From contig DASRHP010000001.1 in assembly GCA_035650475.1 (NCBI GenBank), positions 124,001-188,000 on the forward strand: a DNA stretch of 64,000 nt. The letters are read 5' to 3'. This stretch comes from Candidatus Binataceae bacterium (lineage in GTDB: Bacteria; Desulfobacterota; Binatia; Binatales; Binataceae). A program made the translations under genes and the position numbers. Positions within the stretch are counted from its first letter, which is position 1. Each line of letters opens with the position of its first letter. Under the pieces are notes generated by a model. The model had not been told where the DNA came from, did not search any database, and saw nothing but the letters and a program-made list of their open reading frames with translations. This document shows, piece by piece, positions 21,422 to 30,870 of this stretch.

Positions 21422-23512
21422 CTACCAGCGGACGACCTGTTCGTAAATTTTCGGCAACTGGCGCGGGAGCGCCGCGATGTCCTCGATCACGAGATAGCGC
21501 GAGGCCGAGCACATCTGGCGCAGGTAGTCGTGGCCGGTGCGATCGACCGTGATGCAGAACGGCAGCACACCCGCCATCTCGAGCTCCTTGAGCGCCACCA
21601 TCGTGTCCTGGATGCCGTAGGCGTTGGAGCGGCGGTCGTGGCCGTAATCGAAGTCCTGGGGGAAGCCGTCGCTCAGCAGGATGACGTGCTTGGCGCGCGA
21701 GCTGACGTCCTTGAACTTCTCACGCACGTGCCGGATCGCCGCGCCCATCCGGGTCGAGCGCTTGGGCTCGACCGCGCCGACCCGCGCCTTGACCTCATCG
21801 CTCAGCTCCTGGCCGAACTCCTTGATGACGTAGAACTCGACGTTGTCGCGGCCGTGGCCAGAGAAGCCCATGATCGCGTAGGCGTCGCCGATCTCCTCGA
21901 GCGCCTCGGCCATAATAACCAGCGCCTCCTTGTTGACGTCGATGATCCGGCGCGGGCGCTGGCTTTGTTGCGGGCGGCGCTGCCAGACCTTCATCCAGTC
22001 GTCGGTGTCATCGTCGCCCGCGGCGCCGGCCTTGCGGGTCTCGCGATGGATGGGCTCGTCGGTGGAGGCCGACATGTCGAGCAGGAAGAGCGTAGCGACG
22101 TCGCGCGACTCCTTCTTGCGCGCGCGATAGACGCGCGGATCGGGGCTTTCACCCATCAGCCGCGCCACCCGCGTCTCGACCAGCCGCTCGAGATCGAGCT
22201 CCTCGCCGTCTTCCAGCCCGCGCACCATGCGGTAGGAGGCCGGGCGGATGCGCTGGAAGTGGCGGCGCACCTGGGGCAGCAGATCGGAGTAGCGCGCCAG
22301 GGTCTGGGCAAAGAAATCGCTGTCGTCGCCGCTGAGCTGGACCTCGCGCAGCCGGCACCAGTTGCGCCGGTAATCGGCGAGCACGTAGTCCCACTCGTCG
22401 TAAGCGTAGTAGGAATCCTGCCCGCGCCCGTGCATCAGGACCAGCCGCCCGTGGTTTGACAGCGGCCCGATCTCGCCGAGCTGCTCGCGCAGTTGTTCGA
22501 GGTCCTGCGCCTGCTTGCCGGTAAGCTGGGTGAGGTACATGCCCTCGCCGTCGGCCTCGCCCTCGCCCTCCGCCGGCTTGATTTGCGCGCCCTGCTCGAG
22601 CAGTTTGCGGATTTCCTCGGGCGACAGCGGACGGCCGCCGCGCCCCTTGGACGGACGCCCCGCAGCCTCCATCCGCACGTTCTGATTGGTCTCGCCCTCG
22701 CCCTCGCCTTCGCTGCTGCCCTCGCCCTCGCCCTGGCCGTCGGCGCTTTCGAGGCTGCCGATAAGGTCGTTGCGCAACGCGTCGGCCTCGCCGTCGAGGC
22801 CCTCGGCGGCGCCCGTGCGGCGGGCGGCCTCAATCAGATCCTGGAGCCACTGGTAGAGCGCGGCGGCCTGGCGCGCGCTCGTCACGACGTCGGCGCCGGC
22901 AGCGCGCAGCGGGGTGAAAAATTCGGCCGCATGCGCGGCGAAGGCCATCGCCGAAGGATCCTCACCGGCATCCTCGAAGCCGAGCGCCGCCCGCACCAGT
23001 ATCGTGCTCAGCGCGCGCGGGCTCAATCGCTCGGCCAGCGCGCGATTGAGCCGGGCGACCCGCGGGGCAAGCCCGCGATAGCGGCGCGCCAGCTCGGCAT
23101 CGACCCGCACCGCCTCGCACAGCCGCATCAGCGCGCCGCCCAGCGTCGGGTCGGCAAAGGCGCCGACAAAGCTCTCGATCGCCTCCACGCCGGTCTCGCC
23201 GCGGTCTTCGAAGCCGGAGAGGTCGGCCAGGCGCAGGTTGAAAGTCCCGAATTCGTGGCGGCCGGCAAGATGCGCGGCGATCACGAAATAGTAGTCGTAG
23301 GCCGATGCCGGCGGCGCGAGCGCTTCCACCTGCTCGGGCAGATGAATCATCTCGCCGGCGAGCAGCGGATAATGAAAAGCCAGCATCGGGCCGCAATTGG
23401 CGATCGAGTCGAGACGAAACTCCTGCGGATGGAGCATCCGCATGAACTTCGTCAGTACGCCCTTGATTTCGTGCAGCGCGTGCGGGCGGTCCTGAGACGG
23501 CGTGTCGGCCAT
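21422..23512 (-). CDS. von Willebrand A domain protein, NorD/CbbO-like
   Basis: Large cytoplasmic protein (about 696 residues from the ATG at 23512; ATGs at 23527 or upstream would lengthen it). The N-terminal half is helical and unassigned. A low-complexity acidic Gly-Glu run (EGEGSSEGEGEGE) lies near residue 265. The C-terminal VWA domain has the MIDAS residues DMSAST, then TRMGAAIRH and LLSDGFPQD. NorD and CbbO work with MoxR-type AAA+ ATPases as metal-enzyme activators, but no MoxR gene is seen beside it in this window. It is divergent from the M16 peptidase operon. Confidence 0.85.
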   Translation of the reverse strand: MADTPSQDRPHALHEIKGVLTKFMRMLHPQEFRLDSIANCGPMLAFHYPLLAGEMIHLPEQVEALAPPASAYDYYFVIAAHLAGRHEFGTFNLRLADLSGFEDRGETGVEAIESFVGAFADPTLGGALMRLCEAVRVDAELARRYRGLAPRVARLNRALAERLSPRALSTILVRAALGFEDAGEDPSAMAFAAHAAEFFTPLRAAGADVVTSARQAAALYQWLQDLIEAARRTGAAEGLDGEADALRNDLIGSLESADGQGEGEGSSEGEGEGETNQNVRMEAAGRPSKGRGGRPLSPEEIRKLLEQGAQIKPAEGEGEADGEGMYLTQLTGKQAQDLEQLREQLGEIGPLSNHGRLVLMHGRGQDSYYAYDEWDYVLADYRRNWCRLREVQLSGDDSDFFAQTLARYSDLLPQVRRHFQRIRPASYRMVRGLEDGEELDLERLVETRVARLMGESPDPRVYRARKKESRDVATLFLLDMSASTDEPIHRETRKAGAAGDDDTDDWMKVWQRRPQQSQRPRRIIDVNKEALVIMAEALEEIGDAYAIMGFSGHGRDNVEFYVIKEFGQELSDEVKARVGAVEPKRSTRMGAAIRHVREKFKDVSSRAKHVILLSDGFPQDFDYGHDRRSNAYGIQDTMVALKELEMAGVLPFCITVDRTGHDYLRQMCSASRYLVIEDIAALPRQLPKIYEQVVRW

Positions 23513-23673
23513 CGGCTTACCGGCCATTCTTACAAATCCCGCACCTGCGATGCAATTTGGGTTACGCGGCGGACGCGGCGCGGGAACAACCGCGCGTGTC
23601 ATCGAGAGCGATGCGACGACCGGCCAACCGTCGCTTGACCGCGCGCCGGGCCGGGTCTTAACTGCTAGAGATC

Positions 23674-25179
23674 ATGCACAGCGTAAATCGTCGTCGTTCG
23701 CCGCGCCCGGCGCTGAGCCTGGCGCTCGCCGCCCTGCTGTGGCTCGGCCTTGCAAGCGGCGCCCGCGCCGGAATCAGCGAAGCGGTCAAGAGCCAAACCC
23801 TCCCCAACGGGCTGCGCGTGCTCGTGCTGGAGAATCACAAAGCGCCGGTGGCGACCTTCAACGTCTTCTACCGGGTCGGCTCGCGCAACGAGCAGTTCGG
23901 CAAGACCGGCATCTCGCATCTGTGCGAGCACCTCATGTTCCGTGGCACCAAAAAGTACGGGCCCGAGGAGTTCTCCAACATCATCCAGGAGAACGGCGGG
24001 ATGGATAACGCGTTCACCGGCTCCGATTTCACTGACTACTTCGAGGTCATCAACCACGAGCACCTCGACGTACCGATCGGCCTGGAGGCCGACCGGATGG
24101 CGAATTTCGCTCCCAAGGGCTTCGACGCCGAACGCGCGGTCGTGGCCGAGGAGCGCCGGATGCGCACCGACGACAATCCCGAGGACGCGCTCGGCGAGGT
24201 CACCCAGGCCCAGGCCTTCATCGAGCATCCCTACCACTGGCCGGTGATCGGCTGGATGCAGGACATCCAGCGCCTCACGCTGGACGACGCGCTCAAGTAC
24301 CACGCGGTGTACTACTCGCCGCAGAACGCGCTCGTCGTCGTGGTCGGCGACTTCGACGCCAACAAGGTGCTCAAGCAGGTCGCCGAGTCCTTTAGCCCGA
24401 TCAAGAACGGCCCCAACCCGCCACCGGTGGTCGAGGTCGAGCCGCCCCAGCAGGGCGAGCGCCGCATCGTGCTGCGCCACGCCGCCAACCTGCCGGCCTT
24501 CGGCGAGGCCTATCACGTGCCTAACTATCGCACCAACGCACAGGACGCCTTCGCGCTCGAAGTGCTCTCAGAGCTGCTCTCCGACGGCAAGAGCTCGCGC
24601 CTGTACAAAGCGATGGTGCTCGACAAGCGGATGGTGGTCGAAGCGTCGGCGAGCTACGACATGACTACGTTCGACCCCGGGCTGTTCTGGGTCTCCGCGC
24701 AGATGCGCCCCGGGGTAAAGACCGAGGACGCGATCGCCGAGGCCGACCGCGTGGTCGAGGAGATGAAGGCCAAGCCGGTCGGCGCCGAAGAGCTTCAGAA
24801 AGCCAAGAACCTCGAGCAGGCGGCTTTCGTCTTCGGCCAAGACTCGATCTTCGCCGAGGCGCTCCAGCTCGGGGTATGGGAGATGCTGGGCGACTACCAT
24901 CTGGTTGACCGTTATCTCGCCGGGATCGACAAGGTCAGTGCGGCCGACGTCCAGCGCGTGGCAAAGAAGTACCTGGTCAAAAGCAACTGCACGCTCGGCG
25001 TGCTGGTGCCCACCGGCGTGCTGCCCCATCAGCAGGGCGGTGGCGGCCCCGGCGGCCCGGTGCATCACGCGCCGGCGCTGCCGGCGGGCGCGACGGTGGC
25101 AGCGCGAGCGCCCTCGACGTTGGCGATCGCGCCCGCGGCGAACGCGATTTGGCGCATGACGGGCGGGGTGGTGCGATGA
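23674..25179 (+). CDS. M16 family zinc metallopeptidase (catalytic subunit)
   Basis: Exported peptidase of the pitrilysin/insulinase M16B family, 501 residues. There is an N-terminal signal peptide (hydrophobic stretch to GARAG near residue 32). The inverted zinc motif HxxEH is intact as HLCEH in TGISHLCEHLMFRGT (about residue 87), with the third ligand in VVAEERRMR. Two M16 domains follow, then a Gly-Pro-Ala-rich C-terminal tail. It overlaps the second M16 gene by 4 nt. By family knowledge the two chains form a heterodimer, this one catalytic. It probably degrades peptides in the periplasm. Confidence 0.93.
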   Translation: MHSVNRRRSPRPALSLALAALLWLGLASGARAGISEAVKSQTLPNGLRVLVLENHKAPVATFNVFYRVGSRNEQFGKTGISHLCEHLMFRGTKKYGPEEFSNIIQENGGMDNAFTGSDFTDYFEVINHEHLDVPIGLEADRMANFAPKGFDAERAVVAEERRMRTDDNPEDALGEVTQAQAFIEHPYHWPVIGWMQDIQRLTLDDALKYHAVYYSPQNALVVVVGDFDANKVLKQVAESFSPIKNGPNPPPVVEVEPPQQGERRIVLRHAANLPAFGEAYHVPNYRTNAQDAFALEVLSELLSDGKSSRLYKAMVLDKRMVVEASASYDMTTFDPGLFWVSAQMRPGVKTEDAIAEADRVVEEMKAKPVGAEELQKAKNLEQAAFVFGQDSIFAEALQLGVWEMLGDYHLVDRYLAGIDKVSAADVQRVAKKYLVKSNCTLGVLVPTGVLPHQQGGGGPGGPVHHAPALPAGATVAARAPSTLAIAPAANAIWRMTGGVVR

Positions 25180-26606
25180 GGCAGGCGAGAGACGTTCTGT
25201 GCGTGGCGATTGGCGCCGCGATGGTCCTGGCGACGATGGCGGCGCCGGCCGCGGCGCTCGAGATCAAGCGCTCGGTACTCAAAAACGGCGCGGTCCTGCT
25301 CGTGTCGCCGCAGCATCAGTTGCCGATGGTCACGATGGAGATCGCCTTTGACGCCGGCTCGCGGCGCGATCCGGAAGGGAAGGCCGGACTCGCCGCGCTG
25401 ACCGCGAGTTGCCTGACGCTCGGAACCAAGGAGCTGAGCGCGGCCGAGTTCAACCAGAGAGTCGATTTCATGGGCAGCTCGGTCTCGGTGAGCGCGGGCC
25501 CCGATTACGCCGAAGCCGGTTTCACTTCGCTCAAGAAGTACGAAGGTCAGACCCTCCATCTGCTCGCCGCGGCGCTCACCGCGCCGGCGCTGCGTGATTC
25601 CGAGATCACGCGCAAGCGCGACGAGCGCGTTGCGGCGATCAAGGCTAACGAGGAGCAGCCCGGCTACGTCGCGGGGGTGGCCTTTCGCAAGGCGCTCTTC
25701 GGCGACACACCCTACGGCCATCCGAGCGAGGGCACGGCCGAGTCGGTCGCCAGGCTGACTGCCGCCGACGTGCGCGAGTTCTACCGCTCGCATTACAAGA
25801 TGGGCGGCGCGGTAATCGCGGTGGTCGGCGACGTCGAGCCCGACGAAATCAAGGCCAAGCTGGAGAACGAATTCGCCGCGCTCAGCGGGTCGGTAGCGCC
25901 GCAGCCCGAGCCGACCGCACCGGCCGTGCCGCAGGGCATCCATTCGACGCTGATCAACCGCAACATCGTCCAGGCAACGCTCATTTTGGGCGCGGGCGGA
26001 ATCGCGCGCTCCAATCCGGACTTCTACCGCATCCAGGTAATGAACTACATCCTAGGCGCGGGCGGCTTCGCTTCGCGCCTGATGAAGGTCGTACGGAGCA
26101 AGGCGGGCCTAGCCTATGGAATATCCAGCAGTTTCGAAACCGGCAAATTCCCGGGCTCGTTTACGGTCGTCACCCAGACCAAAAACCGCAGCTCCAACGA
26201 GGCGTTGCGCCTGATCCTCGCGCAACTGCGCGAAATCCAGGAGCATCCGGTCAGCGACGCCGAGCTGGCTTCGGCCAAGAAGTACCTGATCGGCAGCTTC
26301 CCGTTGAAGATCGACCGCCAGAGCGCGATCGCAAGCTTCATGCTCCAAGTCGAGCTCTACGGCCTGGGCCTCGACTACGCCGATCGCTACCCGAAACTGA
26401 TCGAGGGGGTCACCAAGGCCGACGTTCAGCGCGTCGCGCAGAAGTATCTGCATCCGGACGCAATGCTGCTGGTAGCGGTGGCCAACCAGGCCGAAGCCAA
26501 AATTGACGTCGCCGCCCTACAGAAGCTCGCAAGCGGCGGCGCGCCGCCCGGCAGCGCTCCCGCTCAGGCCCCCGCGCCGGCCGCGAAGTCCGCCGCGGGC
26601 GGTTGA
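25176..26606 (+). CDS. M16 family protein, non-catalytic partner subunit
   Basis: Second M16B protein of 476 residues, with its ATG at 25176 overlapping the previous stop (ATGA). Signal peptide ends near AAPAAALE. Where the zinc motif HxxEH should be, it reads AGLAALTAS, so the metal site is lost. The partner-type C-terminal pattern is kept (VVRSKAGLAYGISSSFE), the segment that grips substrate in M16 heterodimers. It ends in a Pro-Ala-rich tail. An in-frame start at 25149 would delete the clean overlap and shift the signal peptide, so it is rejected. Interpretation as the inactive half of a dimer is standard for this pair. Confidence 0.9.
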   Translation: MRQARDVLCVAIGAAMVLATMAAPAAALEIKRSVLKNGAVLLVSPQHQLPMVTMEIAFDAGSRRDPEGKAGLAALTASCLTLGTKELSAAEFNQRVDFMGSSVSVSAGPDYAEAGFTSLKKYEGQTLHLLAAALTAPALRDSEITRKRDERVAAIKANEEQPGYVAGVAFRKALFGDTPYGHPSEGTAESVARLTAADVREFYRSHYKMGGAVIAVVGDVEPDEIKAKLENEFAALSGSVAPQPEPTAPAVPQGIHSTLINRNIVQATLILGAGGIARSNPDFYRIQVMNYILGAGGFASRLMKVVRSKAGLAYGISSSFETGKFPGSFTVVTQTKNRSSNEALRLILAQLREIQEHPVSDAELASAKKYLIGSFPLKIDRQSAIASFMLQVELYGLGLDYADRYPKLIEGVTKADVQRVAQKYLHPDAMLLVAVANQAEAKIDVAALQKLASGGAPPGSAPAQAPAPAAKSAAGG

Positions 26607-26694
26607 GCGCCCGTCGGCGAGGCGCCGGCCACGCTTTGCGCGGCCTGCGCAAAATTGCCGCCCCACGCGGCGTGTGTTACCGTTCACGCTCGGC

Positions 26695-26700
26695 TAGAAT
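26695..26700 (+). promoter_or_regulatory. Candidate -10 box for the tRNA-Cys gene
   Basis: TAGAAT lies 12 nt before the tRNA 5' end at 26713, a spacing that would start transcription a few bases upstream of the mature RNA. No clear -35 hexamer is seen. Confidence 0.35.
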
Positions 26701-26712
26701 TTGTGCCAGCCG

Positions 26713-26788
26713 GGCGGCGTACCCAAGTGGCTAAGGGAGAGGTCTGCAAAACCTCCATTCAGCGGTTCGAATCCGCTCGCCGCCTCCA
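26713..26788 (+). tRNA. tRNA-Cys (GCA anticodon)
   Basis: Complete cloverleaf of 76 nt. Acceptor stem GGCGGCG pairs with CGCCGCC, the D stem is CCC/GGG, and the anticodon stem is GAGGT/ACCTC with loop CTGCAAA (GCA, Cys). The T stem is AGCGG/CCGCT with loop TTCGAAT. The discriminator is U, as required for cysteine identity, and CCA is encoded (26786-26788). No truncated tRNA copy was found nearby that would mark an attachment site. Confidence 0.97.
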
Positions 26789-27073
26789 ACCTCATCCTCC
26801 AAATCCAACCGGGTAGGCTCTGTAGGGACTGTCGCTCTGGCTGACGGAAGCCGGCGGCGCATTCCGGCGTTCGCTTGCCGGACCAGGCGGTTTTTATGCA
26901 GTCAAGTGGCCTCTAAGACTTGAGGTCGACAGTGCGCTCGTCTATAAGAGCGAGAATTCAGAAGAAAGGAGAGGTTTTGGGGAGATTGCGCAATTAAGTC
27001 GGCTTGGATCCACTGCTAGTAAAGAGTCCCGCACAAAGCTTTTCAGCCATCGATGATGGACGGGAGGGGGTTG

Positions 27074-28078
27074 ATGGGAAAACTAACCAAGGTCGTGGCA
27101 GCTCTTACGGTCGGCGCTCTCGTAATTTTTCCGCTTTGGCTAGCGCAAGCCTACGCCCAGGAAAACGCGTCTCCGCTGACCATAAATACCGGCGAATCTC
27201 GCGTTCACATCCTTCGGGCGCCGGCCCGCGCAAAGGCGCTGATGCCGTTGCTTGCTGACCCTGGACCGCTGGTCTATAACGGCGGCCCGATCATGCCCAA
27301 GGCAAAAACCTACGCAATCTTCTGGTTGCCGTCGAAGTTGCAGGACGGCACATCGACGTTCATGTCTTCTTCCTATCGGTCGCTGATCAGAAGATTTCTC
27401 ACCGACTATCCCGGCCACGGAATCGACAACAACAATACCCAGTACTATCAGCTCACGCCCACCATAAAGTTTATCCATAACGCCGGAGCCTTCGCAGGCG
27501 CATTCCTCGATACCTCGCCCTATCCTGCCTCAGGATGCTCGGACGCGGTGACACCGGGCAACTGCCTGAGCGACAAGCAGATCCGCAACGAGATCAAAAA
27601 AATCATCGCGCTCGAGGGGTGGCCGGTCGGGCTCACCAACATGTTTATGCTTTTTACTTCGCTGGGAGAGGGCTCCTGTCTCACTGACATCTCGGGAACG
27701 TACTGCGCATACACCGACTATTGCGGATACCACGGCCACGTCGGGACAACGGCAGGCACCGCAATCATTTATGCCAACATCCCATACGCGGATCCCAACT
27801 ATTGCCAAAGCAACAGCGTGCCCTCTCCAAATTCTGACGCCGACGCGGACGACGCGACGACGATCGTCAGTCACGAGTTGACCGAAGCGATAACCGACCC
27901 TCTGCTCAACGCGTGGTACACAGCGCAAGGCAACGAGATCGGCGACCTTTGTGCCTACGACTACGGCACCCTCGGCTGGGACGGAGGCACCGCCAACCAG
28001 ATGTGGAACGGCAATTTCTACCTGGTCCAGCGTGAGTTCGACAACTTCGCGTCGGCGTGCGTCCAGGTCGGCCCCTGA
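27074..28078 (+). CDS. Secreted protein, distant EXORDIUM-like / metallopeptidase-like
   Basis: Product of 334 residues from the ATG at 27074, with a strong GGAGGGGG ribosome site just upstream. The signal peptide has a hydrophobic core ending near AQAYAQE. Marks shared with plant EXORDIUM/PHI-1 proteins: LVYNGGPIMPKAKTYAIFW, CGYHGHVG, DPLLNAWYT...EIGDLC and a terminal Cys block FYLVQREFDNFASAC. The segment VSHELTEAITDP carries an HExxx motif that could bind zinc, although the classic HExxH is absent. The gene sits 285 nt downstream of tRNA-Cys and is more AT-rich than its neighbours, suggesting acquisition. Function unknown; it is probably extracellular. Confidence 0.6.
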   Translation: MGKLTKVVAALTVGALVIFPLWLAQAYAQENASPLTINTGESRVHILRAPARAKALMPLLADPGPLVYNGGPIMPKAKTYAIFWLPSKLQDGTSTFMSSSYRSLIRRFLTDYPGHGIDNNNTQYYQLTPTIKFIHNAGAFAGAFLDTSPYPASGCSDAVTPGNCLSDKQIRNEIKKIIALEGWPVGLTNMFMLFTSLGEGSCLTDISGTYCAYTDYCGYHGHVGTTAGTAIIYANIPYADPNYCQSNSVPSPNSDADADDATTIVSHELTEAITDPLLNAWYTAQGNEIGDLCAYDYGTLGWDGGTANQMWNGNFYLVQREFDNFASACVQVGP

Positions 28079-28086
28079 ACCCTCTG

Positions 28087-28118
28087 CCGCACGCGCTCGC
28101 GGCCTGGCCCGCGTGCGG
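28087..28118 (+). terminator. Hairpin after the EXORDIUM-like gene
   Basis: CCGCACGCG and CGCGTGCGG form a perfect 9-bp stem around a 14-nt loop, starting 9 nt after the stop at 28078. No T-tract follows, so intrinsic termination is uncertain. Confidence 0.4.
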
Positions 28119-28283
28119 TCCGCAGACGAAACTCGCGCAGGTCCAGCGGCCGCCCCCGATGCCTCTTATCCTCCGCTTTGATCTGCGGCTGTGGCTCAGC
28201 GAACGTCCGGCGCGAGAGTGGGATAGCGACAGAGTACGGGGCCGGCGGGCATCATCGGCAGGTATCCCGTCGAAGCCCTGTAT

Positions 28284-28751
28284 TCAGTGCGGCGCGGTCG
28301 CGCCGGCGGCGGGAAACACGCTAAACGTGAGCGGACAATCCGAAGGGTCGTCGCCGTAACAGATTTGGCTCAGCGCGCCCGCCGGCGGCTGCTCGTTCTC
28401 CTGCGTGTAACCCGGACAGATCCATCTCCCGCCCCGGCGGTACATCCCGACAGCGTAATAGCGCCCCGCAGCGAGACTGCCGCGCACGGCGGCGGCGGGC
28501 GCCACATCGCGCGTGGCGATCACGGCGAAGCCGTCGTGCGCGCCGCCCGGCTCAAACTGCATCAGCAACAGCCGCCATCGCCGGTCCCCGCGGTTGGCGA
28601 CCCCGTAGCTGATCGCCGAATTCGAAGAGAACACCGGCTTGTCGCGGCACAGCCACGGGCGCGCTTCGACCGCTGCCGCCGGCGCCGCGGCCGCCACGAC
28701 CATCAGTGCGCTGACGACACTCCAAATCAAAACCGGACGTCGGCTTCTCAT
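28284..28751 (-). CDS. Small secreted protein of unknown function
   Basis: 155-residue protein from the ATG at 28751 (a start at 28769 is possible). A signal peptide runs to about residue 30 (VVAAAAPAAAVEA). The mature part has four Cys (WLCRD, WICPG, ICYGDDPSDC), which suggests disulfides in the periplasm. The body is beta-rich. I do not recognise a family. It lies downstream of the acyl-CoA mutase gene on the opposite side of the EXORDIUM-like gene, converging with it, and has no obvious operon partner. Confidence 0.55.
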   Translation of the reverse strand: MRSRRPVLIWSVVSALMVVAAAAPAAAVEARPWLCRDKPVFSSNSAISYGVANRGDRRWRLLLMQFEPGGAHDGFAVIATRDVAPAAAVRGSLAAGRYYAVGMYRRGGRWICPGYTQENEQPPAGALSQICYGDDPSDCPLTFSVFPAAGATAPH

Positions 28752-28806
28752 CGCAGCGCCCTCACCCAAGCTCCCGGTCGCAGCGTGCGCTCGCCGGTAT
28801 CGCGAG

Positions 28807-30753
28807 CTAGCCGGGCACTCCCGCGCAGATTTCGATAATGCGCCGTACGATTTCGCCCAGGTCGGAGTCCTTGGGAGTGAACACCGCGCGCACGCCCATC
28901 TGTAACAGCACCTGGCAATCGCGGGCCGGAATTATGCCGCCCATCACCAGCTTGACGTCGCCCGCGCCGCGCCGCTTCAGCATCGCGAGCGTCTCGCGGG
29001 CGATCGCGAGATGGGCGCCGGCGAGCGAGCTTATCGCGAGCACCTCGGCGTCTTCCTGGAGCGCGGCTTCGACCATCTGGGCCGGCGTCTGTTTGAAGCC
29101 GGCCAGGATGACCTCCATCCCTGCCTGCATGCAGGCATGCGCGAGCAGCTTGACCGCGTTGATGTGGCCGTCAAGACCGGCCTTGCCGAGTGCGACGCGG
29201 ATCGGACGCGGGGCGCGCGGCACGCCGAGTGCGGCCAGCGCGGCGCGGCGGTCGAGCACGGGCGGCGTATAGCGGCCGTTGGTCGCGCGCTCGATCGCGG
29301 CGGCCCATTCGCCGACCGTGCCGCCGGCGCGCGCCAGCTCGAGCGTCGGCTCCATGATGCCCGCGGCGGCGGCGGCGGCGCGCTCCAGCGCCTCGCGTGC
29401 GCGGGCGACCGCCGAGGCGTCGCGTTCGGTGCGCCATCGCGCAAGCGCCTCCTTGCGCTCGCGCTCGAGCGTCTCGTGCGTGGCGCCGCTGTCGGCGGTC
29501 GCGGCGGGCGGCGCCAGGCCGATCTCGTCGAGAAACGCGTTGACGCCGACCTGAACGATCTCGCCGGCTTCCAGCCGCTGTTGGCGCTCCGCAAGCAGGC
29601 GCGTCAGCTCCGCGCTAACCATCGCGATCGCGCGCGCGTAGCCCGCCTCGCGCATCGTATGCGCAATTGCGCGGGCGCGCGCGGCGGTCTCGTCGGTCAG
29701 CTTCTCGACCACCTTGCTGCCTTCGAAGATATCGCCCCATTCCGCAAGCCCGGTCTCATACATCAGGATTTGCTGCGTGCGCAGGCTGAGCGTCTGCTCG
29801 GCCTGGTCCGGCAGCGCCATCGCCTCGCGAAAGCCCGGCAGTTGCAGCGCGTTGACGCGCGCCGCCGCCGAGATCACCACCGGCAGCGCCTCGTAGGCGA
29901 TACGGATGATGTTGAGCTCGGGCTGGCGCTCGGTCAGCGTCAGCGAGCGCACTTGGCACCCCGCCCGGAACGCCACGCCGTCGATTCCGTACTCGTCACG
30001 GCACAGCTCGCGCCAGAGCTTGAAATAGGCCCGCACCTTGGCAATCTCGGGCACCAGTTCGAGACCGCTGTTGATGAAGAACGAGATGCGGCGCACGGTC
30101 TGCTCGAAGGCCGCGGCGCTGAGCTGCGGACGCAGCGCATCAAGGATGATCAGCGCGTTGCCGAAGGTGTAGCCGATCTCCTCGGCCGGGCCGGCGCCGC
30201 TTTCCATGTAGTGATAGCCGCAGCAGTTGATCGGGTTCCAGTTGGGCACCCGTTCGACCGCGAAACGGATGAGCTCGGTCGAGATGCGCAGGGAAACCTC
30301 AGGATGGAAAATCGAGGTGCCACGCGCGACGAATTCCTTAAGCAAATCGTTCTGCACCGTGCCGCGCAGCGCGCTCCACGGCACCCCGCGCTTGTCGGCG
30401 ACCGCCAGGTAAAGCGCGAGCAGAAACGGCGCGGTCGCGTTGATCGTCATCGAGGTGTTGATCGCGCCAAGGTCGATGCCAGTGAGCAGGTCCTCCATGT
30501 CGCGCCAGTGGCAGATCGAGACGCCCGCCTTGCCGACCTCGCCGGCGGCAACCGGCGCGTCAGGGTCGTAGCCGTTCTGGGTGGGCAGATCGAAGGCGAT
30601 CGAGAGTCCGCGCTGGCCTTGCCGCAGGTTTTCGAGAAAGCGGCGATTGGCCTGGCGGGCGTCGCCGAAGCCTGCGTAGGTTCGGATGATCCAGGGCTCG
30701 CGGGGCCGCGACTTTTTCTTCGCCTCCGCGGCGGGAGTTGCAGCTGCGCTCAT
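28807..30753 (-). CDS. One-chain acyl-CoA mutase of the methylmalonyl-CoA mutase family
   Basis: B12-dependent carbon-skeleton mutase, 648 residues from the ATG at 30753 (GGAGG just before it). The catalytic barrel opens IIRTYAGFGDARQANRRF, then SIAFDLPTQNGYDPD and TMTINATAPFLLALY. The C-terminal B12 domain follows from about residue 515. The base-off motif DxHxxG reads DGHINA, with Ala for the Gly, and the later signature reads SSLAGAHL where GGHL is usual; VMGGIIP is intact. The Arg in SLRIST and the Tyr in NGYDPD match methylmalonyl-type active sites, but YHYMESGAG differs from the common YHxQEAG. It may be a branch with a different acyl-CoA substrate. ArsA-like and PaaA-like genes lie upstream on the same strand. 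Confidence 0.87.
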   Translation of the reverse strand: MSAAATPAAEAKKKSRPREPWIIRTYAGFGDARQANRRFLENLRQGQRGLSIAFDLPTQNGYDPDAPVAAGEVGKAGVSICHWRDMEDLLTGIDLGAINTSMTINATAPFLLALYLAVADKRGVPWSALRGTVQNDLLKEFVARGTSIFHPEVSLRISTELIRFAVERVPNWNPINCCGYHYMESGAGPAEEIGYTFGNALIILDALRPQLSAAAFEQTVRRISFFINSGLELVPEIAKVRAYFKLWRELCRDEYGIDGVAFRAGCQVRSLTLTERQPELNIIRIAYEALPVVISAAARVNALQLPGFREAMALPDQAEQTLSLRTQQILMYETGLAEWGDIFEGSKVVEKLTDETAARARAIAHTMREAGYARAIAMVSAELTRLLAERQQRLEAGEIVQVGVNAFLDEIGLAPPAATADSGATHETLERERKEALARWRTERDASAVARAREALERAAAAAAGIMEPTLELARAGGTVGEWAAAIERATNGRYTPPVLDRRAALAALGVPRAPRPIRVALGKAGLDGHINAVKLLAHACMQAGMEVILAGFKQTPAQMVEAALQEDAEVLAISSLAGAHLAIARETLAMLKRRGAGDVKLVMGGIIPARDCQVLLQMGVRAVFTPKDSDLGEIVRRIIEICAGVPG

Positions 30754-30870
30754 CGGTCCTCCGGGGACGCGCCGGCAATTCGGCGCAGGCACGCACCAAC
30801 AAGGGCCTTGTCAGCCGCTTCGAGGCGCGTGCTTAAAGCGTAATGGTCGGCCGATGCGGTTTCCAGCGCC

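Noticed and set aside
22493..23638. Plus-strand frame inside the NorD-like gene
   Set aside because: Antisense shadow; the vWA MIDAS motif fixes the minus strand as coding.
26851..26895. Possible intrinsic terminator after tRNA-Cys (CCGGC...GCCGG then TTTTT)
   Set aside because: The stem is only five pairs and the T run is nine bases away, so it is too weak to call.
26789..27073. Possible attachment site downstream of tRNA-Cys
   Set aside because: No repeat of the tRNA 3' end and no integrase were found in the following sequence.
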